Of a stretch of 27,080 nt of DNA, positions 12,342-19,926 are shown one piece after another. Every line of letters starts with the position of its first letter. Positions within the stretch are counted from its first letter, which is position 1. The position numbers and the translations under genes are program-made. Source of the stretch: a virus. The stretch covers positions 1 to 27,080 of IMG/VR virus record IMGVR_UViG_3300021197_000667. The stretch is one strand, 5' to 3'. The notes under the pieces are model-generated. The model did no database searches, was not told the DNA's origin, and was given only the letters and a program-made list of their open reading frames with translations.

Positions 12342-12939
12342 ATTTAAACCTCAATGATAGTCCTAATTTTTCATAATCATCATGTGATGTACAATGTATT
12401 CTACGATTGTCAAATATAACCGCTTGACCCTGAACAAAATCAAATATATCAGCAGTCATTCCCTCTAGTAAAGATATATCAAAATAGTGTAGGTGTTTCT
12501 TATGCAACTCACTATCAAAAGGATCTTTAGTTTTGTTAGTGATATCAAACTCGTTAGGGGAGCCTTTAGTCAGCGTGTTAACTTTAAATTCAGGGATAGG
12601 TAAGTTCATGTTCCAAGTCACAGAATCTTCCATCCACATCTGATCAAAAATAACTAAACTTGCATCCCCCCTAATATTCAGAGGGATAACAAAGTTTATA
12701 CTATTATCTAAATGTTTTTTGTAATCAGTGTGTGGCATATATGGCATAGAATGCTTATAGTAGTTTCCACTAACAAAAGATACTTCTTCTTTTAAAGTTT
12801 CTGCCACAATATCCGTAAAGTAATCTATATGTACTCTTGGATCAGCCTTTGCCATATGTTTAGTTCTATATTCACTATAAGATTCATAATCGTCTATACA
12901 TTCCATAATAACATTACTGTCGATTGGAACTACTTTCAA
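12328..12939 (-). CDS. 2OG-Fe(II) oxygenase-like protein
   Basis: A 203-residue protein. The motif PYMPHTDYKKHLDNSINFVI gives the HxD iron ligands near residue 90, and GQAVIFDNRRIHCTSH with LGLSLRFKYE at the C-terminus gives the distal His and the 2OG-binding Arg. This is a complete facial triad. Such phage enzymes may hydroxylate proteins or nucleobases; the substrate is unknown. The start is TTG at 12939 in a TTGA overlap with the uvsX stop, with GGAAG upstream; an ATG at codon 12 is an alternative. Confidence 0.7.
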   Translation of the reverse strand: MKVVPIDSNVIMECIDDYESYSEYRTKHMAKADPRVHIDYFTDIVAETLKEEVSFVSGNYYKHSMPYMPHTDYKKHLDNSINFVIPLNIRGDASLVIFDQMWMEDSVTWNMNLPIPEFKVNTLTKGSPNEFDITNKTKDPFDSELHKKHLHYFDISLLEGMTADIFDFVQGQAVIFDNRRIHCTSHDDYEKLGLSLRFKYETK

Positions 12940-13991
12940 TACACCACTTCCTCATCAACAATATCGTTCATATCCACAACAGATTTGTACCCAATCTGAT
13001 ATTGCTTCTTTAAGAAATCTTTAAAATCTGTTTCAGCAAAGATTGGATTCCAGAAAGATTCATCAAGAGTGGCATCGTACCGTACCTTAGGTCCAAGCTC
13101 TCCAGTTTTCTGATCAACCACAGCATACCAGCCATTGGAAGGCTTAGTAGCATAACCACCAGCAAGAGCACAATCGAGAAGGCCAGAATAATGTTTGACA
13201 CCACCATCCCAAGACACAGTGATAGGAATCTTTGACTTCTCTTTAACAAATCTGCTTTTGTCCACATTAATAACAAAATGATACCCCTGTATTTCAGTTC
13301 CTTTTTTATCTTGTTGTCTACCAATAATCCAAACGGTATCTGCGCTATAGTAAACACCTGTACCACCTGATACAATATCCTTTGGAAACAAACCAATCTC
13401 TTTATACGTATGGTTGATAGCAATCACTGGAATATTTTTTATCGTCAACGTTGTCGTAATCATACGAAACAAACTTTTAAGTGCTTTTGCACGTGTCATG
13501 TCTGCTACCGACTTACCGTCTTTAGCATCGTCTACTTCTTTCTTAGATGCAAGGTTACCAATAGAGTCAATAATGATAATAACCTCATCATTACGTTCAA
13601 GACCATCTAACTGAGAAACAATATCAAACTTTAACTCTTCTATATTGGTGATAGGCACATGCAGCACACGATTTGTATCCACATCAAACTGATCAAAGTA
13701 TGCCTGAGGTGAACCAAACTCTGAGTCATAAAAAATCACCACTGCATTAGGCTTTGCCTTCAAATACGAAGAAGCCATCATCAAAGCAAATGATGTTTTA
13801 AAATGTTTAGATGGTCCTGCTAGAACTGTTACACCTGAATACAGTCCACCATCCACATCACCAGATAGTGCCACATTCAGCATAGGCACATTCGTAGGAG
13901 TCATTTCTTTTTCATTGAAGAACTTAGATTCAGTCAGAACTTCCGTTGTCTTGATCTTGCTGTTCTTCTTCAGTTTGTCCATAATTGACAT
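12936..13991 (-). CDS. uvsX: RecA-like recombinase UvsX
   Basis: A 351-residue recombinase. The Walker A region GPSKHFKTSFAL (near residue 59) is of the T4 UvsX form (GPSKSFKS), Walker B is VIIIIDSIGNL, and the DNA-binding part includes KDIVSGGTGVYYSAD. It catalyses strand exchange for recombination-dependent replication and repair. The acidic C-terminal tail (VVDMNDIVDEEVVY) is typical. Its start overlaps the dehydrogenase gene by 62 bases. Confidence 0.95.
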   Translation of the reverse strand: MSIMDKLKKNSKIKTTEVLTESKFFNEKEMTPTNVPMLNVALSGDVDGGLYSGVTVLAGPSKHFKTSFALMMASSYLKAKPNAVVIFYDSEFGSPQAYFDQFDVDTNRVLHVPITNIEELKFDIVSQLDGLERNDEVIIIIDSIGNLASKKEVDDAKDGKSVADMTRAKALKSLFRMITTTLTIKNIPVIAINHTYKEIGLFPKDIVSGGTGVYYSADTVWIIGRQQDKKGTEIQGYHFVINVDKSRFVKEKSKIPITVSWDGGVKHYSGLLDCALAGGYATKPSNGWYAVVDQKTGELGPKVRYDATLDESFWNPIFAETDFKDFLKKQYQIGYKSVVDMNDIVDEEVVY

Positions 13992-14859
13992 TTTGTTCTC
14001 TTTCTCTATCGTTTAAATCGTATTCACTACGTATCTCATTGTTTAGATTTTGTACTGTCTTCCAAATCTCAGAAGACTGATCAGTTTTATTATCAATAAA
14101 ATTAATAAATGCAGACAGGTCTTTTGGAAAACATGCTCCACCAAAACCATCACGTCCATCATGACCGGGGATCTTCATATGACTGTGACCTATACGTTGA
14201 TCTACCATTAAAGCACGTGACAACTGATTGTAACTACCACCATAATCATCCATAACTTTCTTGAGTTGGTTCATGAACGTAACCTTCATAGCAAGATAGT
14301 TGTTCACAGTATACTTGAAGAATGAAGCTTCTACAGGAGACATTATGATAGTTTGTGCAGGGTTAGCCAAAGAGAAGTAGTTATATAATCCTTCTAAGTG
14401 TTTTCCTGCTTCTTGCTGTTGCACACCAAAGATTCTAAAACGTGCATTAGTCATACCTTCTTTGGCATTACTCTCATTTAAGAACTCAGGCTCATAAACA
14501 ATACGACCATCGATACGTGATAAACGATCAATAACGTCAGGTGTGACAGTTGATTTGATTACAATAAATGCATCAGTCTGATTTACTAAACGCATTACAG
14601 CCTCATCAATAGCCTTAGTATCAATGCCACCGTCATCAGATGCAGGTGTGGGCAAGCAAATAAACACACAGTTTGGTTGCCATGCACAAAGATCTTGTAG
14701 TGTGCTATCACTAACCTTTGGATCTATAATAAACTTCTCAACAGAGTTTGTAGAGAAAATATAATCAACGGCTTTACCTACAAAGCCATGTCCAATAATA
14801 CCTAGTTTAAAGTTTTGCTCTCTGCGTTTTACTACAGGTTGCAGTTCAGGTTCTTCCAT
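13930..14859 (-). CDS. Truncated UDP-glucose/GDP-mannose dehydrogenase-like enzyme
   Basis: A 309-residue protein with the NAD-binding motif GIIGHGFVGKAV (residues 20-31), the VFICLPTP strand, EPEFLNESNAKEG, the lysine/asparagine helix FKYTVNNYLAMKVTFMNQLK, and the catalytic loop GFGGACFPKD whose Cys forms the thioester intermediate. This family oxidises UDP-hexoses to uronates in two NAD steps. The C-terminal UDP-binding domain of full-length enzymes (about 400-450 residues) is absent; a Glu/Gln-rich tail replaces it and overlaps uvsX. It may act on another sugar nucleotide or need a partner. Confidence 0.8.
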   Translation of the reverse strand: MEEPELQPVVKRREQNFKLGIIGHGFVGKAVDYIFSTNSVEKFIIDPKVSDSTLQDLCAWQPNCVFICLPTPASDDGGIDTKAIDEAVMRLVNQTDAFIVIKSTVTPDVIDRLSRIDGRIVYEPEFLNESNAKEGMTNARFRIFGVQQQEAGKHLEGLYNYFSLANPAQTIIMSPVEASFFKYTVNNYLAMKVTFMNQLKKVMDDYGGSYNQLSRALMVDQRIGHSHMKIPGHDGRDGFGGACFPKDLSAFINFIDNKTDQSSEIWKTVQNLNNEIRSEYDLNDREREQNVNYGQTEEEQQDQDNGSSD

Positions 14860-15286
14860 CTTCTATATCCTTCATAAGCTCTTTGTTATATACTCTTTCC
14901 CTCAAGTCAGTAGAGGAAAATCTATGATCTCTTTTGTTATACTTTATCTCAATACCCCTTTTGGCACATATCTTTCTGCCTGTAAAGGTAGTATCTTTAT
15001 ACTCTTCTCCGATTATTCTAACATGTATTTCAAACAATTGCAAGATGTCTTCTAAATCTTTTTCAGATTCATAAGGAATTATTTCATCCACATACTTAAC
15101 CCCCTGTAGTTGAGTCCATCTCTCAACTAGACTTTGAACTGGTGGATTTTTTTCTTCTCTGTCTTTAGATGGATCTACCTGCAATCCACATATCAAATAA
15201 TCGCAATGGTTTTTTGCTTCTCTTAACATAGCAATATGACCTGCGTGAAGCAAGTCAAATGTGCTAAATGTGATACCTGTAATCAT
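14846..15286 (-). CDS. Cytidylyltransferase-like nucleotidyltransferase (TagD type)
   Basis: A 146-residue protein with the HxGH motif in TFSTFDLLHAGHIAMLREAK and the second signature HRFSSTDLRERV near residue 120, as in glycerol-3-phosphate cytidylyltransferases. It joins CTP to a phosphorylated alcohol or sugar (or ATP to a sugar, as in HldE-like domains). GEEYKDTTFTG fits the family. The start overlaps the cupin stop as ATGA. It belongs to the sugar-nucleotide set; exact substrate unknown. Confidence 0.82.
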   Translation of the reverse strand: MITGITFSTFDLLHAGHIAMLREAKNHCDYLICGLQVDPSKDREEKNPPVQSLVERWTQLQGVKYVDEIIPYESEKDLEDILQLFEIHVRIIGEEYKDTTFTGRKICAKRGIEIKYNKRDHRFSSTDLRERVYNKELMKDIEDGRT

Positions 15287-15765
15287 GTCTTTAAATATGG
15301 TCCATCTTCATCACGATCAATGGTAAACGTCACTGAGCTTCCGTCTCCTCGCTGAAAGCCAAGGGCAGTTTCATCATATAAGGTAGAAGTGTTGATAGTT
15401 ATAGTTTCCTCATCGTTGTCATCATCCATATAACCTACTGTCTCTCTTACAATATCGTGATGATTAAACTCAGCCCAATACAATTCATAAGCAACACCTG
15501 ATTCTAAACATTCAAACTGATGATATAGCCCCGGCTTTACCTTATGATATTCACCTGCTTTAAGACGAGTAATGTCACAAAGATCATAATCTTGTTGCCA
15601 TGTGCGAATAAGCATCTTACCTGACTCTACATAAAATCCATTCCACTTATAGCGGTGCAAATGCTTAGAGCATACACCACCTTCTTCCATTTCGATACGA
15701 TGAAACTCTAAAGCGCCATTTGCTTCAATCAGTTCTGTCGTACCCCATACTTTACCTGCTTTCAT
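15283..15765 (-). CDS. Cupin-domain protein, phosphomannose isomerase type II-like
   Basis: A 160-residue protein whose first 110 residues form a cupin: EFHRIEMEEGGVCSKHLHRY with the H-x-H metal ligands, GFYVESGKMLIRTW, then KAGEYHKVKPGLYHQFECLE with the final His. The C-terminal 50 residues are acidic (GYMDDDNDEETITINTSTLY). Cupins in such sets are often sugar isomerases or epimerases. GAGG lies 7 bases before the ATG. It overlaps kdsB by 14 bases. Confidence 0.75.
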   Translation of the reverse strand: MKAGKVWGTTELIEANGALEFHRIEMEEGGVCSKHLHRYKWNGFYVESGKMLIRTWQQDYDLCDITRLKAGEYHKVKPGLYHQFECLESGVAYELYWAEFNHHDIVRETVGYMDDDNDEETITINTSTLYDETALGFQRGDGSSVTFTIDRDEDGPYLKT

Positions 15766-16429
15766 TCCATATCCTCACATCTTCTGGTTTATTAATCTCA
15801 ACTCCATTAAACACGCATGGCAATACACCGATATCCCATCCATTCTTTAGCCAACGCAGTTGCTCTAGTTCTTCAATACGTTCTTCACGAGTGCCTGTCA
15901 AACTAGGATACATTTCTAGTACATTCCGTTTGTATCCATAGATTCCTAAGTGCCAATCACCATATCCTTTCATACCTCTTCCAAACCACAAACATTTATC
16001 AGAAGCTCTTACTAGCTTAACAGTATTAGGATCATTCAGTTGTTCCTTCGGCATCATTGCACACATGGTAGTAATACTGTAGTTTTTTAAATGCCAAACA
16101 GTCTTTTCAATCATTTCTTGTGTTACATCAGGCATATCACCTTGCACATTTATAAACTGATTATACTTATTAAAAAAGTCATTAGTGATTGCGCCAGAAC
16201 ATCGATCAGTACCATTATCATAATCGGTTTGATCAATCCAACACTTCTTAGGTCCAAATAGATTATAGATCCTCAAGTCATCTGTTAGTACAAAGGTGTC
16301 TAATCCAGATTTCTTACATTCATTATAAACACGAACAACCATAGGAATGCCATCTAACTCAGCTAATGGCTTGCCAGAAAAACGTGTGCTACCATATCTA
16401 GCGGGTATAAGAATAGCGGTAGATGTCAT
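15752..16429 (-). CDS. kdsB: CMP-KDO synthetase (3-deoxy-manno-octulosonate cytidylyltransferase)
   Basis: A 225-residue enzyme that makes CMP-KDO from CTP and KDO. The opening ILIPARYGSTRFSGKPLAEL is the family signature for CTP binding; later blocks are FVLTDD, DNGTDRCSGAI, FINVQGDMPDV (metal and product site) and WHLGIYGYKRNVLEMY. It is slightly shorter than bacterial KdsB (about 245). It overlaps kdsA by 32 bases with AAGGA 7 bases before the ATG. With KdsA it would supply an activated KDO-type sugar. Confidence 0.92.
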   Translation of the reverse strand: MTSTAILIPARYGSTRFSGKPLAELDGIPMVVRVYNECKKSGLDTFVLTDDLRIYNLFGPKKCWIDQTDYDNGTDRCSGAITNDFFNKYNQFINVQGDMPDVTQEMIEKTVWHLKNYSITTMCAMMPKEQLNDPNTVKLVRASDKCLWFGRGMKGYGDWHLGIYGYKRNVLEMYPSLTGTREERIEELEQLRWLKNGWDIGVLPCVFNGVEINKPEDVRIWNESR

Positions 16430-17162
16430 TCACTGTCCTTTCAAAATCTTCTAATCTTAACATATTAGGACCATCACTTAGAGCATTATCAGGGTCTGCA
16501 TGTACTTCTAGGAAAAAGTTTTTAACGCCCATAGCAGAGGCAGCACGAGCAAGACTTGGAACGTAATCACGATTACCGCCACTTGATTTCCCCTTTCCTC
16601 CTGGTTTTTGGACAGAGTGGGTAACATCAAAAACAATAGGTACATCGTAATAGTCAAGCATATACTGAATCCCAGTAAAATCAACAACCAAAGTATTGTA
16701 TCCAAAACTCGTACCTCTTTCTGTGATCCAGACTTCTTCGGCTGCTCTTGTCTTAGAGAGAACACCATGCATATCCCATGGAGCTAAGAACTGACCTTTC
16801 TTGATGTTGACAATCTTACCTGTTAAACAGGCGGTTAGCAATAGGTCTGTCTGCCTACATAAAAATGCAGGTATTTGTATCACATCAACGAAATCTTTGA
16901 CTATATCAATGTCATCTTCTGAATGTACATCAGTGAGGATCTTAACATCAGGAAAAGTTTTCTTTATCTCTAAGAAATCCTGTATAGTCTTGATCATACC
17001 TCTACCACGAAATCCATCAATATGGGTTCTATTGGCTTTGTCGTATGATGCTTTAAAGATGTATTCAATATTCAGTGAATCGCATACACGCTTACACTCC
17101 TTGGCAATCTCTAACGATTGCTTTAATGTTTCATGTTGACATGGACCAGCAATAATTCTCAT
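16398..17162 (-). CDS. kdsA: KDO-8-phosphate synthase
   Basis: A 254-residue TIM-barrel aldolase joining PEP and arabinose-5-phosphate. Blocks seen: IIAGPCQHE at the N-terminus, FKASYDKANRTHIDGFRGRG (PEP/metal loop), ILTDVH, VIQIPAFLCRQTDLLLT, NIKKGQFLAPWDM, TERGTSFGYNTLVVDF, FDVTHSVQKPGG and FLEVHADPDNALSDGPN. All hallmark residues of KdsA, including the metal Cys/His/Asp set, appear present. The start overlaps the coiled-coil protein as ATGA. The pathway's KdsD and KdsC steps are not in the window and must come from the host. Confidence 0.94.
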   Translation of the reverse strand: MRIIAGPCQHETLKQSLEIAKECKRVCDSLNIEYIFKASYDKANRTHIDGFRGRGMIKTIQDFLEIKKTFPDVKILTDVHSEDDIDIVKDFVDVIQIPAFLCRQTDLLLTACLTGKIVNIKKGQFLAPWDMHGVLSKTRAAEEVWITERGTSFGYNTLVVDFTGIQYMLDYYDVPIVFDVTHSVQKPGGKGKSSGGNRDYVPSLARAASAMGVKNFFLEVHADPDNALSDGPNMLRLEDFERTVNDIYRYSYTR

Positions 17163-17308
17163 TTGATGCTCAGTTCTGTAATACGCTTGTGTGCAGAGTT
17201 TAGCTGTTCTTGTAAATCTCTTACGTTTTTCTTTAACATTTCTATTGTTTTACCTTGAGAAATAATGATCTTTCTATTTTTCTCTGCTTCCATTTCATCT
17301 GGTAACAT
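17159..17308 (-). CDS. 49-residue coiled-coil protein
   Basis: ATG at 17308, preceded by GGGAG and AGGA, to TGA at 17159. The protein is a single charged helix with leucine heptads (IEMLKKNVRDLQEQLNSAHK). It fills the gap between the glycosyltransferase and kdsA, with an ATGA overlap onto kdsA. It may oligomerise or tether a partner; function unknown. Confidence 0.7.
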   Translation of the reverse strand: MLPDEMEAEKNRKIIISQGKTIEMLKKNVRDLQEQLNSAHKRITELSIK

Positions 17309-17311
17309 GTC

Positions 17312-18220
17312 CTACTCCCAATAATCATCAATAGTACGTCTACCAATGTTCTCTCTACCGATATCTATAAGCTTCATGCCATACTCAGGATCTTTAGAGT
17401 ATTCTACGCCATCAACTTTTATTAATCGGTTCTTTCTAAATGGCCTGTAGTCAACATGATGATGCCACCGATTAAACTTCCAAACCACTTCTGTAACATC
17501 AGGATGCATTTCCTTTAGCATTTCTGACTTAGGTAGCGTACCCTCTTCAGCATAGAACTCTTTTGTATTACCACCACCTACACGTTGAGTTGTACCCTTG
17601 TCAGCTAGAAAGGCATTGAACTGTACAGTACACCAACCATCCTTTAATGCTCTTAGAGACAGATCAGTATCTTCATTATATCTGCCACGCCATCTGTAAG
17701 GAATATCATTACGGATCAGCAGACACGAATATATTCTTGTATTAAAGATAAGAGGTGGCACAGGATCAGTAGCCTTACAAAACTTACTATAGTTTGGTCC
17801 TGCAATAGCAACATTAGTATACCTATCACAGAAGTCTTCCATAGCCCTGAACCATGACAGTGTTCTGACCGCAACCTTTACGTTCCTATTTAGACGGTGA
17901 AAGTCATAGATGTTGTCATCCATAACCCAATGCCATTTAGAACCATACGTCTGTATAGAATGATCACGTGCAAAGTTCCTAGCAGCGCCTGGCCCCTTGC
18001 TCTTAGTATCCTCTAAATCATCAAACGTATCATAAGTATTCTGATATATCGGATCAAGAACCAATAGCTTATCACGATCAAAGTGCTCTGCATATCTGTC
18101 TAGCTGATCTTCTTCAACCACGATATGATAGTCCACAGAAAGTCTATCAAGAAGCTCTGCAGTCTTGCACTGATCCCAACGGTTCTTGGAAACCACATAT
18201 ACAGGATATTTATTTCTCAT
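17312..18220 (-). CDS. GT-A glycosyltransferase of the TET-associated (TAGT) type
   Basis: A 302-residue protein starting MRNKYPVYVVSKNRW, then KGPGAARNFARDHSIQTYG, WHWVMDDNIYDFHRLNRN (DxD-like metal and donor site) and a late RGRYNEDTDLSLRALKDGW. This pattern matches what I know of the phage TAGT family, predicted to glycosylate hydroxymethylated pyrimidines in phage DNA. The protein has no signal peptide or membrane segment, so it acts in the cytoplasm. It overlaps a DNA methyltransferase gene by ATGA and stands next to KDO genes. No Tet-type or hydroxymethylase gene is identified in the window, so the target is unproven. Confidence 0.75.
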   Translation of the reverse strand: MRNKYPVYVVSKNRWDQCKTAELLDRLSVDYHIVVEEDQLDRYAEHFDRDKLLVLDPIYQNTYDTFDDLEDTKSKGPGAARNFARDHSIQTYGSKWHWVMDDNIYDFHRLNRNVKVAVRTLSWFRAMEDFCDRYTNVAIAGPNYSKFCKATDPVPPLIFNTRIYSCLLIRNDIPYRWRGRYNEDTDLSLRALKDGWCTVQFNAFLADKGTTQRVGGGNTKEFYAEEGTLPKSEMLKEMHPDVTEVVWKFNRWHHHVDYRPFRKNRLIKVDGVEYSKDPEYGMKLIDIGRENIGRRTIDDYWE

Positions 18221-18723
18221 TGCGGATTATTTACCCAATAGATTGTGTTTGGTGGCAGGAACCCATGAATAAACCAAGCGTTGCCAAACATAGGAGACCC
18301 ACCACCTGTGAAGTCCACACGATTATTATAAACCAGTGCAGACATACCATAGTCCATGAACATTTGTCCACGTCTTTTACCTTGAAATGATGCTACAGGC
18401 AAGAACAACGCAAACGGCTTGTCTAGATCATAACAATGTCTGATAAACTTATCCTTTAGACTGTAGGGTGGATTTGTAATAACACCATCATACACATCAC
18501 CATACACACAATCAAAGAAGTCACGTCCATCAGACCCAACCATATTATAGCCGTATTTGTGAAATCCGTCAAGTATATTCGAACTCTTTCCACTCGTAGC
18601 TTCGTAGTAGGTTTTATCTTTATCTAAGTATTCTAGTAATGGCAGAACTTGATCTGATGGCGTATAGCACTCATCACTCTCTGCAGTATTAGAAAGTTGT
18701 TTCAGAATGTTAAGACTAGTCAT
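18217..18723 (-). CDS. SAM-dependent DNA methyltransferase-like protein (NPPY)
   Basis: A 168-residue protein. It begins with DECYTPSDQVLPLLEYL, followed by an EATSGKSSNILDGF block (SAM pocket, variant of motif I), DGRDFF, and the catalytic motif ITNPPYSLKDKFI (NPPY, N6-adenine or N4-cytosine type). No target-recognition domain is evident. The ATG at 18723 is chosen, with GGA 6 bases upstream and a short overlap with the previous gene; an ATG at 18747 is possible. Base-specificity unknown. Confidence 0.72.
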   Translation of the reverse strand: MTSLNILKQLSNTAESDECYTPSDQVLPLLEYLDKDKTYYEATSGKSSNILDGFHKYGYNMVGSDGRDFFDCVYGDVYDGVITNPPYSLKDKFIRHCYDLDKPFALFLPVASFQGKRRGQMFMDYGMSALVYNNRVDFTGGGSPMFGNAWFIHGFLPPNTIYWVNNPQ

Positions 18724-18982
18724 CGTCTGTCCATCGTAATCCTGCATTCATACCATGCTCTAATTTTGGATGCCAAATACTTTTTGTTTTAACATTAACT
18801 TTCTGTCCGATAAGTTCACCAAACTCTTTAAGATCCTCTTTGGTTTCAAAACGAACAATGATCTTTGCATATGGTTCAGATTTCTCCTGTACAAACTCAG
18901 GCATGTTTACCCATTCTTCTTCAGGAAGATTACCTGTTTTTAACTCACCATCAGAATCTAAAAAGTCTAATAAAGTACTCAT
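18716..18982 (-). CDS. Small phage protein of unknown function
   Basis: An 88-residue protein with a ferredoxin-like pattern: EPYAKIIVRFETKEDLKEFG, ELIGQKVNVKTKSIWHPKLE. The KIIVRFETKEDLxEFxxLIGQ(K) then KTKSIWHPK block is one I recall in several phage replication clusters, often beside methyltransferase or ParB-like genes. GGAG lies 7 bases before the ATG, which overlaps the previous stop as ATGA. No activity predicted. Confidence 0.65.
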   Translation of the reverse strand: MSTLLDFLDSDGELKTGNLPEEEWVNMPEFVQEKSEPYAKIIVRFETKEDLKEFGELIGQKVNVKTKSIWHPKLEHGMNAGLRWTDDD

Positions 18983-19926
18983 GATATAACTCCATTCTTG
19001 TATGCGTACTCTAGAGCGTTGTTTGCCTCTACATGTAAAGGTCTGTGCTCATATCTATTTCCAGTGTCTCTGTCTATCTGTCTACACAGAGTTTCTATCT
19101 CAGTTGCAGTGATAGCGTACTGCTTCTCAACAGCATTGCTTGCTATGGATACCATAATCTTATAGATCATAGCATACCTACCACTATTGTCTATCCCTGC
19201 AATACTCTTGAAGTCACGCACAAGGTTCTTGTTTACGAATGGACAGTCTTCATATGACGAATAAACTATGTTGTTATTAGTCATCTTATCTTTACGGTAG
19301 TCTAGGATCTGTCTCTGCCATTCCTCAGGTAAACGATCCATAAAGTTCTTACTATCTTTCTTTTCATTATACTCCCACTTTGACATTAAGTCAATAGGGT
19401 TTATATAGCTACCGCTAGTATTAGTAAAAATAAAGTTGAAAGCGTCATTGTACGCAGCAGGGATATAATACATTCTAGATAGATCTTTAGTTTGTTTATC
19501 TCCAATCGAATCGAGTTCGGAGTTGAGTGCGAACCAGAAATGTTTGATAGACTCTCTTTGCACAGTTGCTCTAAGAGGGAAGACAAGTCTAAACTTCGGT
19601 AGACCATGCTTGCTGCTTGCAGTAGAATAGCAAACAAAATAGTACTTACCATAAGTGCTAATAAGCTCATCTTTTAGATCCCCCTCAAACGTGTGATCAT
19701 CAACATCAACAGCAGCCCAACCTGCCCAATGCAATACATTTTTGTTGGATCGTGTAGTTCCAGTTTCATAGACAGCAGGAGAAATAAGTTCCGCATTTTT
19801 CTTTCCTTCTAGTGGTCTCTCTGAAAGCTTGTACAGAAACTTCTCAAACTTATCCCACTCATCGAAGTCTAGCTTACGATGAGTTTGATTGTCATATTGG
19901 CTTTCAAATATAGTTGCTGAATACAT
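18979..19926 (-). CDS. Primase-polymerase (AEP)-like replication protein
   Basis: A 315-residue protein. The block HWAGWAAVDVDDHTFEGDLK gives a DxD motif on a beta-strand, followed by YFVCYSTASSKHGLPKFRLV (S/T-x-H-type motif II strand) and LSRMYYIPAAY (Arg/Tyr motif III region). These three fit the order of archaeo-eukaryotic primase cores. The C-terminal third is helical, like PriCT domains. The ATG at 19926 shares a base with the polymerase stop (TAATG); an upstream in-frame ATG would overlap the polymerase by 46 bases. It could serve as the primase or as a plasmid-type replication initiator. Fold call by eye only. Confidence 0.5.
   Translation of the reverse strand: MYSATIFESQYDNQTHRKLDFDEWDKFEKFLYKLSERPLEGKKNAELISPAVYETGTTRSNKNVLHWAGWAAVDVDDHTFEGDLKDELISTYGKYYFVCYSTASSKHGLPKFRLVFPLRATVQRESIKHFWFALNSELDSIGDKQTKDLSRMYYIPAAYNDAFNFIFTNTSGSYINPIDLMSKWEYNEKKDSKNFMDRLPEEWQRQILDYRKDKMTNNNIVYSSYEDCPFVNKNLVRDFKSIAGIDNSGRYAMIYKIMVSIASNAVEKQYAITATEIETLCRQIDRDTGNRYEHRPLHVEANNALEYAYKNGVIS

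Noticed and set aside
13010-13423. Minus-strand open frame inside uvsX
   Set aside because: Shadow of uvsX; no family pattern and no start signal.
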